A stretch of DNA of 64,000 nt from Venturia oleaginea (taxonomy: Eukaryota > Ascomycota > Dothideomycetes > Venturiales > Venturiaceae). This document shows, in pieces, positions 46,297 to 57,136 of the stretch. Position 1 is the first letter of the stretch; each line of letters opens with the position of its first letter. Position numbers and translations under genes: made by a program. Where the stretch lies: assembly GCA_013176395.1 (NCBI GenBank), contig JABMLP010000023.1, forward strand, positions 620,001 to 684,000. Direction: 5' to 3'. The notes beneath the pieces were generated by a model. That model was not told the origin of the DNA. It did no database searches and was given only the letters and a program-made list of their open reading frames with translations.

Positions 46297-46848
46297 ATTC
46301 CAAGGCGGAGATCTCGAGATAGCTCTTGGCGGCAGCGATATGAGGAGGTGGTGGTGGTGGTAGTAGAAATACCAGATTTTTGAGATAATTGAGACATTGC
46401 GATAACCGCACGAGAGAGAGAGAGATTGAATGTACGAAAGAAAAAGATTGAATGCACGAGTAGGAGAGATTGAATGCACAAGTAAGATAGAGAGAAAAAC
46501 TACTGAATACGTGTAATATACACGACATATACAGACCGGTGGTTTCAAGTACATTGATGCATTGGCCACGAGCTAACAACTAATAGCCATGTAACCATAG
46601 TAAAGCTCACAGAATCACTCATCCGAGTATCGACTTGATATCACAAAACGGGAAAGTTTGTGGGGGAGGACATTAAGCGACGTGTTTCGAAGAGATGATG
46701 ATGTGCTTAGCTTTCTTGGTCCGCTCAGAAACAATTTCAGTTTGAACTTGCCTCTGCCCTTGTGATAACTTTGATGACGACCCAATAACTATTATAATAA
46801 GATCAACCCCGATTTCTCATCTGCATACTTCTTTTACCCCCCTCAACT

Positions 46849-47181
46849 ATGCATATACTTACTACTACCTTCACCAATCTGATCCTTCTCCAAGGCATCG
46901 TAGCGCAGACCTGTGGCCCGTACCCTTCAGACTGTTCCTCACGAAATGTACGGTTTCATGTCCCTCGTCTCAGAAGATGAATGTAGGCTAACTTGTAGTA
47001 GTGTTTTGATACTTATCAGAACCCATGGGCTATTTGCAAAGGAAAGGTTGTGTCTGTCTTACTATGTTTTACTATGGGTTCGATTAATTAACGAGACGGA
47101 CAGTGCCACTATGTTCCTTCTTGGGTCTATTGCTGCAGGACAGGCTTATATTGCCCGAGATAAAAGGGGAGGGAAAAGTGA
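46849..47181 (+). CDS. Small secreted protein gene, paralogue 1 (3' end unresolved)
   Basis: Exon 1 (46849-46947, 33 codons) encodes a signal peptide MHILTTTFTNLILLQGIVAQ followed by a short Cys-containing segment. Donor GTACGG and acceptor GTAG lead to exon 2 (47002-47046, CFDTYQNPWAICKGK). A third exon ending at a GTGAGT donor near 47181 is likely. Exon 1/2 structure, splice sites and the CF.xY...A..C.xK pattern match paralogue 2 at 48130. No domain name is assigned. The 3' end could not be fixed from sequence alone, so the end coordinate is approximate. Confidence 0.5.
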
Positions 47182-48129
47182 GTCTCACACCGTGAATCTC
47201 TGTTATCAGTTTTGTTTGCTGAATTGAAGTAGTCTTTTGGAATGGAACTCTTGCTCTAGTCGCGACAGGAAATAGGCTCTGGTGACGCGGAACGTATACT
47301 TGAGTATGTTTCCACTAGTAGGTTCTTAACTCCGAAGAATTTTTGAACATATAGTGAGATCATTTTCCGAGGCATGAGAATGAAGAATAAGACATCAACG
47401 GTTGAAAACGAAACGTAAATGCACTGTGCTGTCGTAGGGCGAGTGGCTCTTCCACATTGCAATGGTCGTAAGACCTTGCGAAGTATTGAGTACATGGGGA
47501 GTGGCCAAATCCCCGGAACGAATTCTATACATAACAGAGACTTCGTCACAAAATGAAAAGTCTGCGAGGAGAATGTAATGTAAGATACGTTCCATATTTG
47601 GTTCCCGGATCGCAAATACAATAATCCGGTCTCCGAGCGCAAAAGACGCACTTCGCGGTCATTGTTTGTGTAAGAAAAGGCCCCTTCGCCCTAGTATATA
47701 CTCATTGCAACGCTCGTTCAGATACTTTGGTCTCCGGACAAATTTAAAATGAAACATACGAATCGTAGATGCAGCAACCCTGTTGTAACTCTGTCCCCCT
47801 ACCATGTTACAGGTGCGGAGGTGTGTTACGAGAATCTACGCTTTTTTTAGCAGTACTTCAACCTCGTGCTTTGCTTACAGCCGACTTCCGCCTTAATTAG
47901 AACCACATGAAAATCGTATGACGATCATTTGCGTCTTAGCTCCTACTGATAGATTTGCCGCTGTCCGTTGACAGCTTCGAAAGCACAATATAATTAATTG
48001 ATGGGGTAGGATATGACAGATGTTGAATGACGACTGTTTGTTATAAGTATGGTTGTTATATCACACTTTTCAGAATTACTATCTTTCATCACAATTTCCT
48101 CTCAAACCCTTTAAGAACTTCCAATAACA
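47182..48129. other. spacer between the secreted-protein paralogues
   Basis: 47226-47430 resembles 48975-49240 (for example GTCTCTTGGAA / GTCTTTTGGAA and GGTGACGC), so the duplication extends beyond the coding exons. No other gene was seen. Confidence 0.5.
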
Positions 48130-48700
48130 ATGCATATCCTAACCACTAGCTTCGCCAGTCTCCTCCTTCTCCAAGGCACCGCAGCTCAGAACTGTCACAA
48201 GACGTTACCAGCCGCAGATAAAATACTACCAGATCCTACTTACAAGCAAGGCAATGTACGGTTCTTCATTTCTCCATCGCAAAGAAAGATAAATGTCAGG
48301 CTAACTGACTGGTAGTGTTTCCAATACTATGATAACGCATACAAACTTTGTGCAGACAAGGTTAGTATCACTGTTACACTATGATATAATGGGTTTTAAA
48401 CGTTAATTGGCATCCTTGTCGTGGCTATGGCGTCGAATCTTCCAGTATACGTTCTCAAATCTATCGCGACTTTCTGACTGAAGGACTGATACTGCAGATG
48501 TAGATCTGGATATACATGGGTACAAGGGTTCTACCATCCGTGCTTCATTAACGTTTAAAAACCAACATGCCATAGTAAAGTCGATTAGATTAGCTAACGA
48601 GGAGGGTAGTGTGGACCAAAAATCAACAACCCTGGTTGCTTTACAAAGCCCTAACACAAGGTCCTCTTGGAATGTTACCCTTGGCCGAAAAAGTAAGTTT
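48130..48700 (+). CDS. Small secreted protein gene, paralogue 2 (3' end unresolved)
   Basis: Exon 1 (48130-48255, 42 codons) has a signal peptide MHILTTSFASLLLLQGTAAQ and the mature start NCHKTLPAADKIL. A 60-bp intron (GTACGG...GGTAG) is followed by exon 2 (48316-48360, CFQYYDNAYKLCADK) and a GTTAGT donor. The next intron holds a 167-bp MITE-like repeat (48394-48560). A later exon probably ends at the GTAAGT near 48692; its boundaries are uncertain. Compared with paralogue 1 the mature N-terminus is longer and differs strongly, while the signal peptide and exon 2 are alike, as often seen in diversifying secreted proteins. Confidence 0.5.
48394..48560. repeat. MITE-like repeat, copy 2, with 14-bp inverted ends
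   Basis: Perfect inverted ends TTTTAAACGTTAAT (48394-48407) and ATTAACGTTTAAAA (48547-48560). The interior matches 31320-31485. It lies in an intron of paralogue 2. No clear target duplication. Confidence 0.6.
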
Positions 48701-49888
48701 CTTACCGTGAATTTTTCGTCACGTCGCCGGTTATGCATACTGATTTACAGCACATACTGATGTATGGTAGTTAGTCTCCGTTGCAATATGGTAATGCTTA
48801 CGGAGGAATAGTAATGCTGACTACAGCCTTGGCCATTGTCTTCTAAGCAGGAGCTTTGAGTCATCTTTTCCAGTTTTCAGTACAATTATTCTTGTATAGA
48901 TAGCCCTCATTTCCACTCTGTTTGAGGGTCAGGCAGTCATTCATTGAATTTATACTCATCACATTTTTGGTGCTGTTCAAACTTCAAACAGTCTCTTGGA
49001 ACGGGAATTGAGCTTTAGGCTCTTGCGTTCCGTACTGGTCGCGCTAGGAGACAGGAGTCGGTGACGCAGAATGGACTGTGTGTAATAGAATATGTTTCAG
49101 CGGGGCTATTGACTCCAACGGATGAAGGACGAGAGGAATTCCTTGAACACGGCATGAGAAGTTGTATGTTTGTGAAAGAAAATACGAAGAAGATGCTATG
49201 ATACTTAGGTTTGAAACAAGATGATGTGAACACATTGCGCTGTCGCAGGGTGAGTGACCCTTATTTCCGTAAATAATGAGCAAAACTTTGAAGAAGGCCA
49301 GCACCAGTTCTACTACACACCTGGCTTAGTCTACACGCAGGATCAAACACTCTTAATCTTATACGCCGAGATCAGACTGCGACTGCGACGAAAAAAGAAA
49401 GATAATAGATTAATAGTTAGATCAGCTTATGGCGGTATTTCTTCCTCGCGAACTTAACTTAAATCTCGTACTCGGGCGTAGAATCCTAAGCTCGGTCCTC
49501 TCGGCATTTTATAGGTATGTGTAGTATTATAATACCGAGAAAGACATTAACACTTAATGTCACGGAAGCGATAGAAGTAGTCGCAAAGCACGTTGACAAG
49601 TGTTCGGCCGTACTAGCTATGAGCGAGCGTGATAGAAGTCATTGGTATTATCTTTCTAAGAGTCAAGACATTGCGTGAAGAATCTAAGCACAGTGGAGGA
49701 ATCGCGAGGTATGTAAGGGATTCCTCGGTTTGTTGTGACGGGTTAAGATCATGCCAGGATACCAGGGAAAACCACCCAAATGTGAAATACAATCTAGCTA
49801 AAGAGAAAAAGATAGATACACGATTGCAAACTCCCCTTGAAGGAGATGCCAAGCCATTCACAAGCTTGCTCTAGAGTTATTCTGAGGC
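48701..49888. other. sequence downstream of paralogue 2
   Basis: 48975-49280 is the duplicated flank shared with 47226-47430. The rest has no recognisable content. Confidence 0.4.
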
Positions 49889-50419
49889 TGTCACGGGATG
49901 GTATCCTATATCCATTTTATCCTAGGTGGATTCTTAGCAATTCCTGGTAGGTTCCTGATAGTTTCTCACGTGCGCTAAGCAGGGATTATTCAGGGACTGT
50001 TTCACATGTGCTTCTACTCCTTTCTATTCTCTTCTCAGGACAGCATGTCCTTTTCCTACTTAGTGTTGAACAGTGGCATGCCAGTCCTTGATACCTCGGG
50101 CATAGTGCACGTGATAGATGCCAAGGAATGCATTGACATGCATATATATGCATGCAGATGCAACGGTGTACTTAACCTCTGCAGTCAATACAGTCAAGTC
50201 ACAGGGTGACACTCGTTCTGTTCATCGGCTCCTATCGTTAAGTTCGTGTTGAATCTACTTCCGAATAACTCTGTTTTGCTCGTTCAGCGTAACACTTAGA
50301 AGATTAGATATACAAGCTGTCCTTCCTGTACCTACACATTCTTCTTTGCACTTAGATACTTCGAAATACAAGCTGTCTTCCCTCACTTGCGAAACACCTT
50401 TGAGGGTTGAACTCTTACA
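49889..50419 (+). repeat. Solo LTR, family B, copy 1, carrying a nested LTR
   Basis: Starts TGTCACGG and ends CTCTTACA, with 5-bp target duplications GAGGC (49884-49888 and 50420-50424). Without the nested family C LTR (231 bp plus 5 bp) it is 295 bp, the same size as copy 3 at 57814 (294 bp). Confidence 0.85.
50064..50294 (+). repeat. Solo LTR, family C (231 bp), nested in family B
   Basis: TGTTGAAC...GCGTAACA with target duplications CTTAG (50059-50063 and 50295-50299). The inserted block is absent from the other two family B copies, which confirms the boundaries. Confidence 0.85.
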
Positions 50420-50424
50420 GAGGC

Positions 50425-50608
50425 TTGACAGCTAGGTCCTCAAGCGCTATAGAGATATAGACAAAGCCTAGGTAAAGGCCCAAGGGTCTAGCCCGTGACA
50501 TTTGTGCGCTAGAATCACGTATACCAGTTCATGGTAACACTCTCAATGTCACTCCGTGACACTTAATAAGAATTTTACGAGGAACTTCTGCTCTATCTAG
50601 AAGGTAAG
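50425..50608. other. spacer between solo LTRs
   Basis: Short spacer containing CCGTGACA motifs similar to LTR ends (near 50497 and 50563). It may hold decayed LTR scraps, but no complete element could be outlined. Confidence 0.35.
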
Positions 50609-51303
50609 TGTTACGGGGAACTCGTTTCTCAACACAGTTGATTATGTCAAGACCTTCTTGACACCTGTGTTCTCTTGTTCTGGTCCGCGGGTTTGGGGTA
50701 AGGGCAATATCAGTCTGGAAGTACTTACCTTAAGTACCTTTCCTTGCTCAGGTTCTTTGGAGGCTCACTAGATCCTAGCCGTCCGATGTATCTCCCAATT
50801 CAATTGTCGTCTAACCGATTTGATCCTCAGATCAATCCTGAACGCTTGTCGGTTAGTATGAAGGTTGGGGGTGGGCTTGCTTCGTGTGCATATGACTTGT
50901 GCTTGATTGTATCTAAGTAAAAGGTCGTTACTGTAGTAGGTTGAAGAAGCTCCTATGTGAGAAACATAACATGAGATAACCACGAAGAGAGAAAGGAAAG
51001 TCCGTCCAACGTCCTCCCTATATACCGTTCTGGTTCTGGGTGCCAAGGTGTATTCCCACACCTCTTGGCTCTTCCCACACTTCCCACACTGTGGGCAATG
51101 CCAAGTGCTGTGGGAACTGTGGGAATATCACGTGACTCCTGCACGTACTATTCTCTCTTAGGACTGACCTGGTTGCACCAGTCCCCTCTTATGCGCCCAA
51201 CGGATTCCACTCCACATCAGTCCTAACAACAACTTCTTGTTATCCAACCATCCTCTGCAAGTCCCGTTGTCCCTGCTCTTCGGTCTTGAGGTGATCTGTA
51301 ACA
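50609..51303 (+). repeat. Solo LTR, family A, copy 2 (695 bp)
   Basis: TGTTACGG...CTGTAACA with target duplications GTAAG (50604-50608 and 51304-51308). Highly similar to 41487-42183 in reverse orientation. Confidence 0.88.
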
Positions 51304-51747
51304 GTAAGGCGTAGATATTATCCATAATACGTCGTATATACGCAGAATCCTGTCCGCGATTCGTGCAGAGTCTATACGAGGAAGGAACATGAAAATCTGA
51401 TTTAATTTAGGTAAGATTACGCCGACGGTATGAAGGCTGCAGAGAAAAACCACGGAAACGCCAAGTGTTAATATCTCATAAATCAGATGATGCTCTTTGT
51501 TGTCGTGCGGCGGTGGCACGTGGGCAACTGTCAAAGGATAGATCCTTTCTCAACTTATCCTGGATGGATTCTTAGCACTACCTGGTAGTCTTTCACGTGC
51601 GCCTAGCAGGGATTGTTTGAGGATTGTTTCACATGTATTTCTATTCCTTTCCATACTTCTCTGGACAGCATGTCCTTTTTTCTTATACGGAGGACATATA
51701 TACAAGTCGTCCTTCCTACACTTACACATTCTTCTCTGCACTTAGAT

Positions 51748-51923
51748 TGTTATGGGCATGGCCCATAGTTGGTATAGGCTAAGAGCCTAAGCCTGATTGA
51801 GCCTAGTATAGAGAAAGAACCTCATTGAGGTTCTCTGTTTGTAGATACCTTCACTCCTTAACTGAATCTAAACAATCTTTGGCTACGAGTATGCTGCGTC
51901 TTTCCAGCTACCGTCCCGTAATA
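51748..51923 (+). repeat. 5' LTR of the chromovirus
   Basis: TGTTATGGGC...CCCGTAATA. A TATA-like AGTATAGAG lies near 51806. The 11-nt stretch 51860-51870 is complementary to the primer-binding site and probably marks the transcript start (R). Confidence 0.85.
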
Positions 51924-51934
51924 TAGATTCAGTT
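51924..51934 (+). promoter_or_regulatory. Self-complementary primer-binding site
   Basis: TAGATTCAGTT directly follows the 5' LTR and is the exact reverse complement of AACTGAATCTA at 51860-51870 in the LTR. No tRNA-type TGG-start primer site is present. The Tf1/sushi group primes reverse transcription by folding the first 11 nt of its RNA onto the primer site; the length here is the same. Confidence 0.7.
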
Positions 51935-51957
51935 CTTTACAAACCTAGGTGTACTTG

Positions 51958-53052
51958 ATGCGTAGCAACAGTACCCTATCGACTCCTACAACCTACACCC
52001 CTACTACCGACGACGACCCAATTGCGAGCATTACGCAAGGAATCGACAAACTCTCAATGGCTCGAGCAAATTCGCCTGACACCGTACAACAATTGGTGGC
52101 AGCTCTGACCGCAGTCAGTGTTGATGGGAACACCGGTGCAAAAGCTATTGCATGGCCTAAATGGGACGGGAAAAGAGACAACTACACGCTGTTCAGATGG
52201 CAGATCAAGACAAAAATCACTGTTGAAAATGGGAAGCTTGGAAGCAATCAAGGAATATGCGCGAACATCTTCAACGGGCTTCCGACAGAGAAACAACAAC
52301 GCGTCATCCAATGGCTAAGCAATGGAGAGCAACATGACAACTACGAACCCGAGTCCTTTATCAAGCATATGGACGACAAGTTCTTAGATCATAAAGCGGA
52401 AGCTAAAGCTCTCGACGAGCTGAACAAGATTAGCCAAGGCAGCAGACAACCGTTCGAAGACTTCCGCCAGCAGTTCGAACAACTGACATCGCAAGCTGGA
52501 TCCCTAGCGCCGCAAAGAGCCTCAAAGATCACTATCATGAACAACGCGCTCAACTACTCCCTCCAACAGACCTTGAAATCAGTGCGATTGTCCAGGGACG
52601 ACTACGACACTTACGTAAAAGATGTACAGTACTTCGCGATGAAGACAGAGGCTCTATCCCACCAACGCCGCTATCCAAGTACGGATAAGGAGACGCCAAC
52701 AACTCGAGGGAGGCCACAATCACCCCAAACAGTCAGTCGTGACGCAGAAGGCGATATCGAAATGACTGGCATCAACGCCCTTTCAGCGCAGATCGCAGCA
52801 CTGATAGCTCGGGTCGATACACTCGGAAAGGATGCGAAGAAGGACCGACGACCTAGAGCGAAATGGCGATCCCAAACAGAGTTCTTGGCACTTATACAAG
52901 CGGGCAAATGCGGGCGCTGTAAGAAGCCCAAGCACCACCCGAACGTATGCGAATTCCGACCAGCAACACGTCCAAAGACTCAGGTCACTGCGGTAATTAC
53001 ACAGCATACCGATGACTCCCTACAGGAAGCCTCATCAGAGTCGGAAAACTAG
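51958..53052 (+). CDS. Chromovirus Gag
   Basis: 364 codons from the first ATG in the frame, 34 nt after the LTR and primer site. The central region (about 65-230) is the retrotransposon capsid-like segment (WDGKRDNYTLFRWQIKTKIT, PFEDFRQQFEQLTSQAGSLA). Near the C-terminus CGRCKKPKHHPNVC is a CCHC-like zinc knuckle for RNA binding. It is intact, ending in TAG at 53050-53052. The pol frame (-1 relative to gag) is already open from 53016, giving a 37-nt overlap; how Pol is expressed (frameshift or other) is not shown by an obvious slippery heptamer. Confidence 0.85.
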   Translation: MRSNSTLSTPTTYTPTTDDDPIASITQGIDKLSMARANSPDTVQQLVAALTAVSVDGNTGAKAIAWPKWDGKRDNYTLFRWQIKTKITVENGKLGSNQGICANIFNGLPTEKQQRVIQWLSNGEQHDNYEPESFIKHMDDKFLDHKAEAKALDELNKISQGSRQPFEDFRQQFEQLTSQAGSLAPQRASKITIMNNALNYSLQQTLKSVRLSRDDYDTYVKDVQYFAMKTEALSHQRRYPSTDKETPTTRGRPQSPQTVSRDAEGDIEMTGINALSAQIAALIARVDTLGKDAKKDRRPRAKWRSQTEFLALIQAGKCGRCKKPKHHPNVCEFRPATRPKTQVTAVITQHTDDSLQEASSESEN

Positions 53053-53060
53053 CTACCCTT

Positions 53061-56000
53061 GTGCATCGTCGCGCACGAGGGTCTGAAGTAGATGTACATG
53101 GCGAAGACATTACAAAGCTACCAGGCATAAGAGAAATCAAAGCAGCAAAGGATAGGATGGAAAGTACACCCTTCTTGATAGATACCTTGATCAATGGAAC
53201 TTCTTTCACCGAATCCTTCTTTGATAACGGCTGCCTCCCTTATGCTGCTTTTAGCGAGAAGAGTGTCCAAACACATCGTCTACCGCGCATCCCAATTGAC
53301 ACCAAACAATTGGCACTGGCTAAAGAGAGCCACGAGAACGGAGAAGACCTCCGTATTACGCACATGACCTACGCTACGATCGACATTGATGGTCGAGCAG
53401 AGCGAGTCTATGGGTATATAGTGAAAGGATTGAGCTTCCCTATTATCCTAGGAAAGGCATGGGCAGAGAGAAACTGGGTGCGATATATAGCAGCTAAGAG
53501 AAAGCTGCTTATTGGTCAAGGATCCCAGCGCATCACGGTAAGAGAAAAGGGGTGGCTAGAACAGAACACCAAAGCGCGAGACCGGCTCGCTCACGTGCGG
53601 GCGGCTTGTCTAGTGTCAGGATCTGTATTTGCAGCTATTGTTGGAAGGGCCCAGCGACGGTTGAGAAGAGATGGACCGGATGGTACACAAGTGCTGGCTA
53701 TCTCGATGTCGGATATCAACAAGGCCCTAAGCAAGTTAGCAGAAAGAAAACAGAGAAAGACTGAGGAAGAAATCCGACAAGAGATACCAGAAGAAATAGC
53801 AGAGCATGCTGATGCCTTTCTCGACGACGAAGACAGAGAGATCGCGCCCCATCAAGAGGGTCGCGATCACGTTATCGAATTGATACGAGATGAACAAGGT
53901 CGCGAGGCAGAAGTTCCTTGGGGCCCATTATACGGCATGTCGAGGGAAGAGCTATTAGTCCTACGAAAAACACTTTCGGACTATATGGACAAGGGCTGGA
54001 TACGCGCCAGCAACTCACCAGCGGCAGCCCCAGTCTTATTTGTAAGGAAACCAGGTGGAGGCATTCGGATGTGTGTAGACTATCGGGCACTGAATCGAAT
54101 CACTCGATCGGACCGCTACCCATTGCCACTAATCCGAGAAACCCTACGAAATCTAGCAACAGCGCGTTGGTACACCAAACTTGACGTCAGAGCGGCATTT
54201 CATCGGCTCCGCATCAAGCACGGCGATGAGTGGAAAACGGCTTTTCGCACTCGATTTGGACTATTCGAATGGCTAGTTACCCCCTTCGGACTAGCTGGCG
54301 CACCCGCGAGCTTTCAACGATACATCAACGGAGTCCTACGGGAATCCCTAGATATCTGCTGTTCAGCCTACATGGACGATGTCTTGATATGGAGCGACGG
54401 CGACTATCTGGATCACATGGTTAAGGTTAACCAAATTCTTGCCAAGCTCAAGACTGCTGGACTTCGGCTAGACTTAAGCAAGTGCGAGTTTGCTGTTCAG
54501 GAGGTCAAATATCTGGGGTTCATTATCACTGCAGGAGAAGGGATCAAAGTCGACCCAGAGAAAGTTGCCGCGATTAAAGAATGGGAGGCTCCAGTCAATG
54601 TCACAGGCGTACGCTCCTTCCTAGGCTTTGCAAATTTCTACCGAGACTTCATCGACAACTTCTCAGAGCTCTCCGACCTCTTAATCAAGTTAACACGGAA
54701 GGCCGTCGCTTTTGTCTGGAACAAAGAACATGAGAACGCCTTTCAAGTCTTGAAGGAGCTATTCATCTCCGCCCCAATACTGGCTCACTGGAATCCAGAC
54801 CTGGATACGGTACTCGAGTGCGACTGCTCTGGCTACGCGCTGGGAGGCACGTTGTCGCAGAAGGATATGAAAGGAAAACTACGACCAGTAGCATACTTCT
54901 CCCGCAAGCTCACTGCGGCTGAATGTAACTACGAGATCCACGATAAAGAATTACTGGCAGTAATCAAGTCCATTGAACACTGGAGAGGAGAACTACGCAG
55001 TGTTGCAGCACCTTTCAAAGTCCTTACCGATCACAAGAATCTCCGCTACTTTATGACAGCGCAGCGTTTGTCAGAGAGACAAGCAAGATGGTCGCTAATT
55101 CTATCTGAGTACCAATTCCAGCTGGAATTTCGCGCCGGAAAACTAGCGCAAAGACCAGACGCACTATCAAGAAGACATCAAGATATGCCACATGACAAGA
55201 ACGACGAGAGACTACAAGGGCGAGTGGCCCAGTTGATCAAGGACGAATGGCTTCCTCCTCTTTCCGAGAGGACTACCGAAACAATCGCAATACAAGCCCT
55301 TATCTGCCCAGTCAATACACCGAATACATCCAATAGTACATGGGACGTTATACGGGAGCCCCAGCAAAATACTGGACTGGACGGTCGACACCAGCTGACT
55401 GCCGAAAACGGTCAACACCGGTCCACTACTAGGTACGGTCAAAACCGGTCAGTTGCAAAAGGATGCGATCTTTTCGAGAAACCAGAGTTACAACTTCTCT
55501 GGGATCGCGCAATAGCAGAGGACCAATCCTACGAAGCTATTCATACGGCTATAGTTACTGGCGAACGTTCCTTTCCTCCAGAGCTCAAGTTGTCGGTACA
55601 GCTACCCGAATGCGAAGTAGACGACCACGGCGCGGTCACGAGAAGAGGGATCCTATGGGTACCAGATTGGGAACCGCTGCGAACAACGCTGGTCCAACAA
55701 ACTCACGATTCCCATGTTACTGGACACCCAGGGAGAGATAGCACGCTTGCGATTCTATCCAGAAGTTTCTTTTGGCCCCAACAATACAAGACAGTCCGGC
55801 AGTTTGTACGTAATTGCGACGTATGTGGGAGAACAGGAATATGGCGTGATAAGAAGCGAGGTCTTCTGAACCACTTCCAATCCCGGCCCGCTTCCACAGC
55901 GAGCTATCAATCGATTTCATGACTGATTTGCCCGCGGAGGAAAACGGCCCAAAATACCTCATGGTTATCACAGATCGCCTCCTCAAAAGTGTTACGTTGG

Positions 56001-57136
56001 AGGCTATGACTACAATGAGCGCCAAAGAGTGCGCGAAAAGGTTCTTACAATGCCACTATCGCTACCACGGATTTCCCATGGCATTGACGTCGGACAGAGG
56101 CAGCAATTGGACAGGTCGTTTTTGGAGGAAGCTTTGCGAACTTACAAAGATTGAGCAGAGACTCTCTACAGCCTTTCATCCACAGACCGATGGCGCGACC
56201 GAGCGTATGAACCAGGAAGTTCTACGCTATCTCCGCGCCTTCATCGCATACTCCCAACTAGACTGGCCAACGCTACTACCTACGGCTATGTTAGCACTGA
56301 ACAATCGTGACTCTTCAGTCACAGGGATGAGTCCATTCTATCTAACCCACGGCTACCATGCGGAACCAATCCAGAAAGTACAACGAATCTCACCCAGTAA
56401 CTCACCAACAGCCGATGCCGAGACCTTTGTGCAACGAATAGAAGAGGCACAAGAATATGCACAGGCAGCGATGGCCTGGTCCCAGCAGAAGATGGAGAAC
56501 GACGCCAACAGGTCACGTCAAGCTGCCGAAACGTTAAAAAAGGGCGACAAAGTCTGGTTGAACCTTAGGAATATCAATACTCCGCAGCTATCAAAGAAAC
56601 TGTCGTGGACGCAAGCCAAATACACTGTCGAGAACCAGATCTCCCCGATGGTATACGAGCTGGCTGACCTGCCAAGTGGTATCCATAACCGTTTCCACGT
56701 TGACCTACTCCGCCGAGCCGCAACCGACACACTGCCCTCACAAGAATCCGATGATACCCAGCCGCCACCATTAGTGCCTCAAACCGAAGAAACAGAGGCT
56801 GAGTTTGAAGTAGAACGTATACTTCGCGCAGAGAAGAAACGGGTTGGGCGAGGCTGGGTTCGTCAGTTATTAATCAAATGGAAAGGCTATGCAGATCCCG
56901 ATTGGCAGCCACGTTCATTATTCACAGAAGTCGAGGACTTAGACCGCTTCGAGGCAGAGTATGGCAAGGGCGACGGTGTCGGCGAAGATATAGGAGCTCA
57001 AACAGGGGCCCGAAGAGACCGAGTAGCGGTGGCCAGCGCCTTCGAATCTGCTACAAGCTGGCAGAAGCGATGTATGGCGTTTGTCTGTTTGATTATCCCA
57101 CCTACCACACCCTCTTTAGTCCTGCACACCCGGTAA
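53061..57136 (+). pseudogene. Chromovirus Pol (protease-RT-RNase H-integrase-chromodomain), one frameshift
   Basis: Open in frame 3 to 55922, then continued in another frame from 55871 to 57136. Protease-like DNG (SFFDNGCLPYAAF) near residue 55. RT with GGIRMCVDYRALNRIT, LDVRAAFHRL and the catalytic YMDD (about residue 437). RNase H with LECDCSGYALGGTLSQ and YEIHDKELLAV. Integrase zinc finger HDSHVTGHPGRDS...CDVCG, and core residues in LSIDFMTDLP, SDRGSNWTG and FHPQTDGATERMNQ. A chromodomain at the end (EVERILRAEKKRVG ... LLIKWKGYADPDWQ). A single missing base near 55870 (after RGLL) separates RNase H/zinc finger from the integrase core. Chromodomain integrases direct insertion to chromatin marks such as H3K9 methylation. 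Confidence 0.88.

Larger units (their letters stand above)
42468..46397 (-). pseudogene. Tc1/mariner transposase, split by hAT and broken
   Basis: The N-terminal part starts at ATG 46397 (MSQLSQKSGIS) and reaches the hAT insertion in the segment ELSRDLRLGI. It resumes after 43476 with helix-turn-helix sequence (HQQIRDHYLRKD, ISIRQISYAC), containing an in-frame stop and a further frame loss near 43270. The catalytic half is an open frame from 43049 to 42468, with SDETWVTGGRH, LMQDNAPGHAG and FSPDLNPIEDIW carrying the triad. It is closely related to transposase 1 at 7.7-10.4 kb. The stops predate or accompany decay after the hAT insertion. Confidence 0.8.
42329..46600 (-). mobile_element. Tc1/mariner element 2, interrupted by a hAT element
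   Basis: Inverted ends CTACGTTGCCGGCCTATTAG and, from the right, CTATGGTTACATGGCTATTA share the inner block CTATTAGTTGTTAGCTC. TA flanks both ends (42327-42328 and 46601-46602). Without the 2.8-kb hAT insertion it is about 1.45 kb. Confidence 0.8.

Noticed and set aside
46313..46460. CRISPR-like or microsatellite array (GGTGGTGGTGG, GAGAGAGAG)
   Set aside because: Simple repeats inside the mariner 5' coding and leader region; no repeat-spacer structure.
51223..51534. 103-codon minus-strand frame with a hydrophobic segment
   Set aside because: It overlaps the end of a solo LTR and its target duplication; no ATG at the start and no recognised family.
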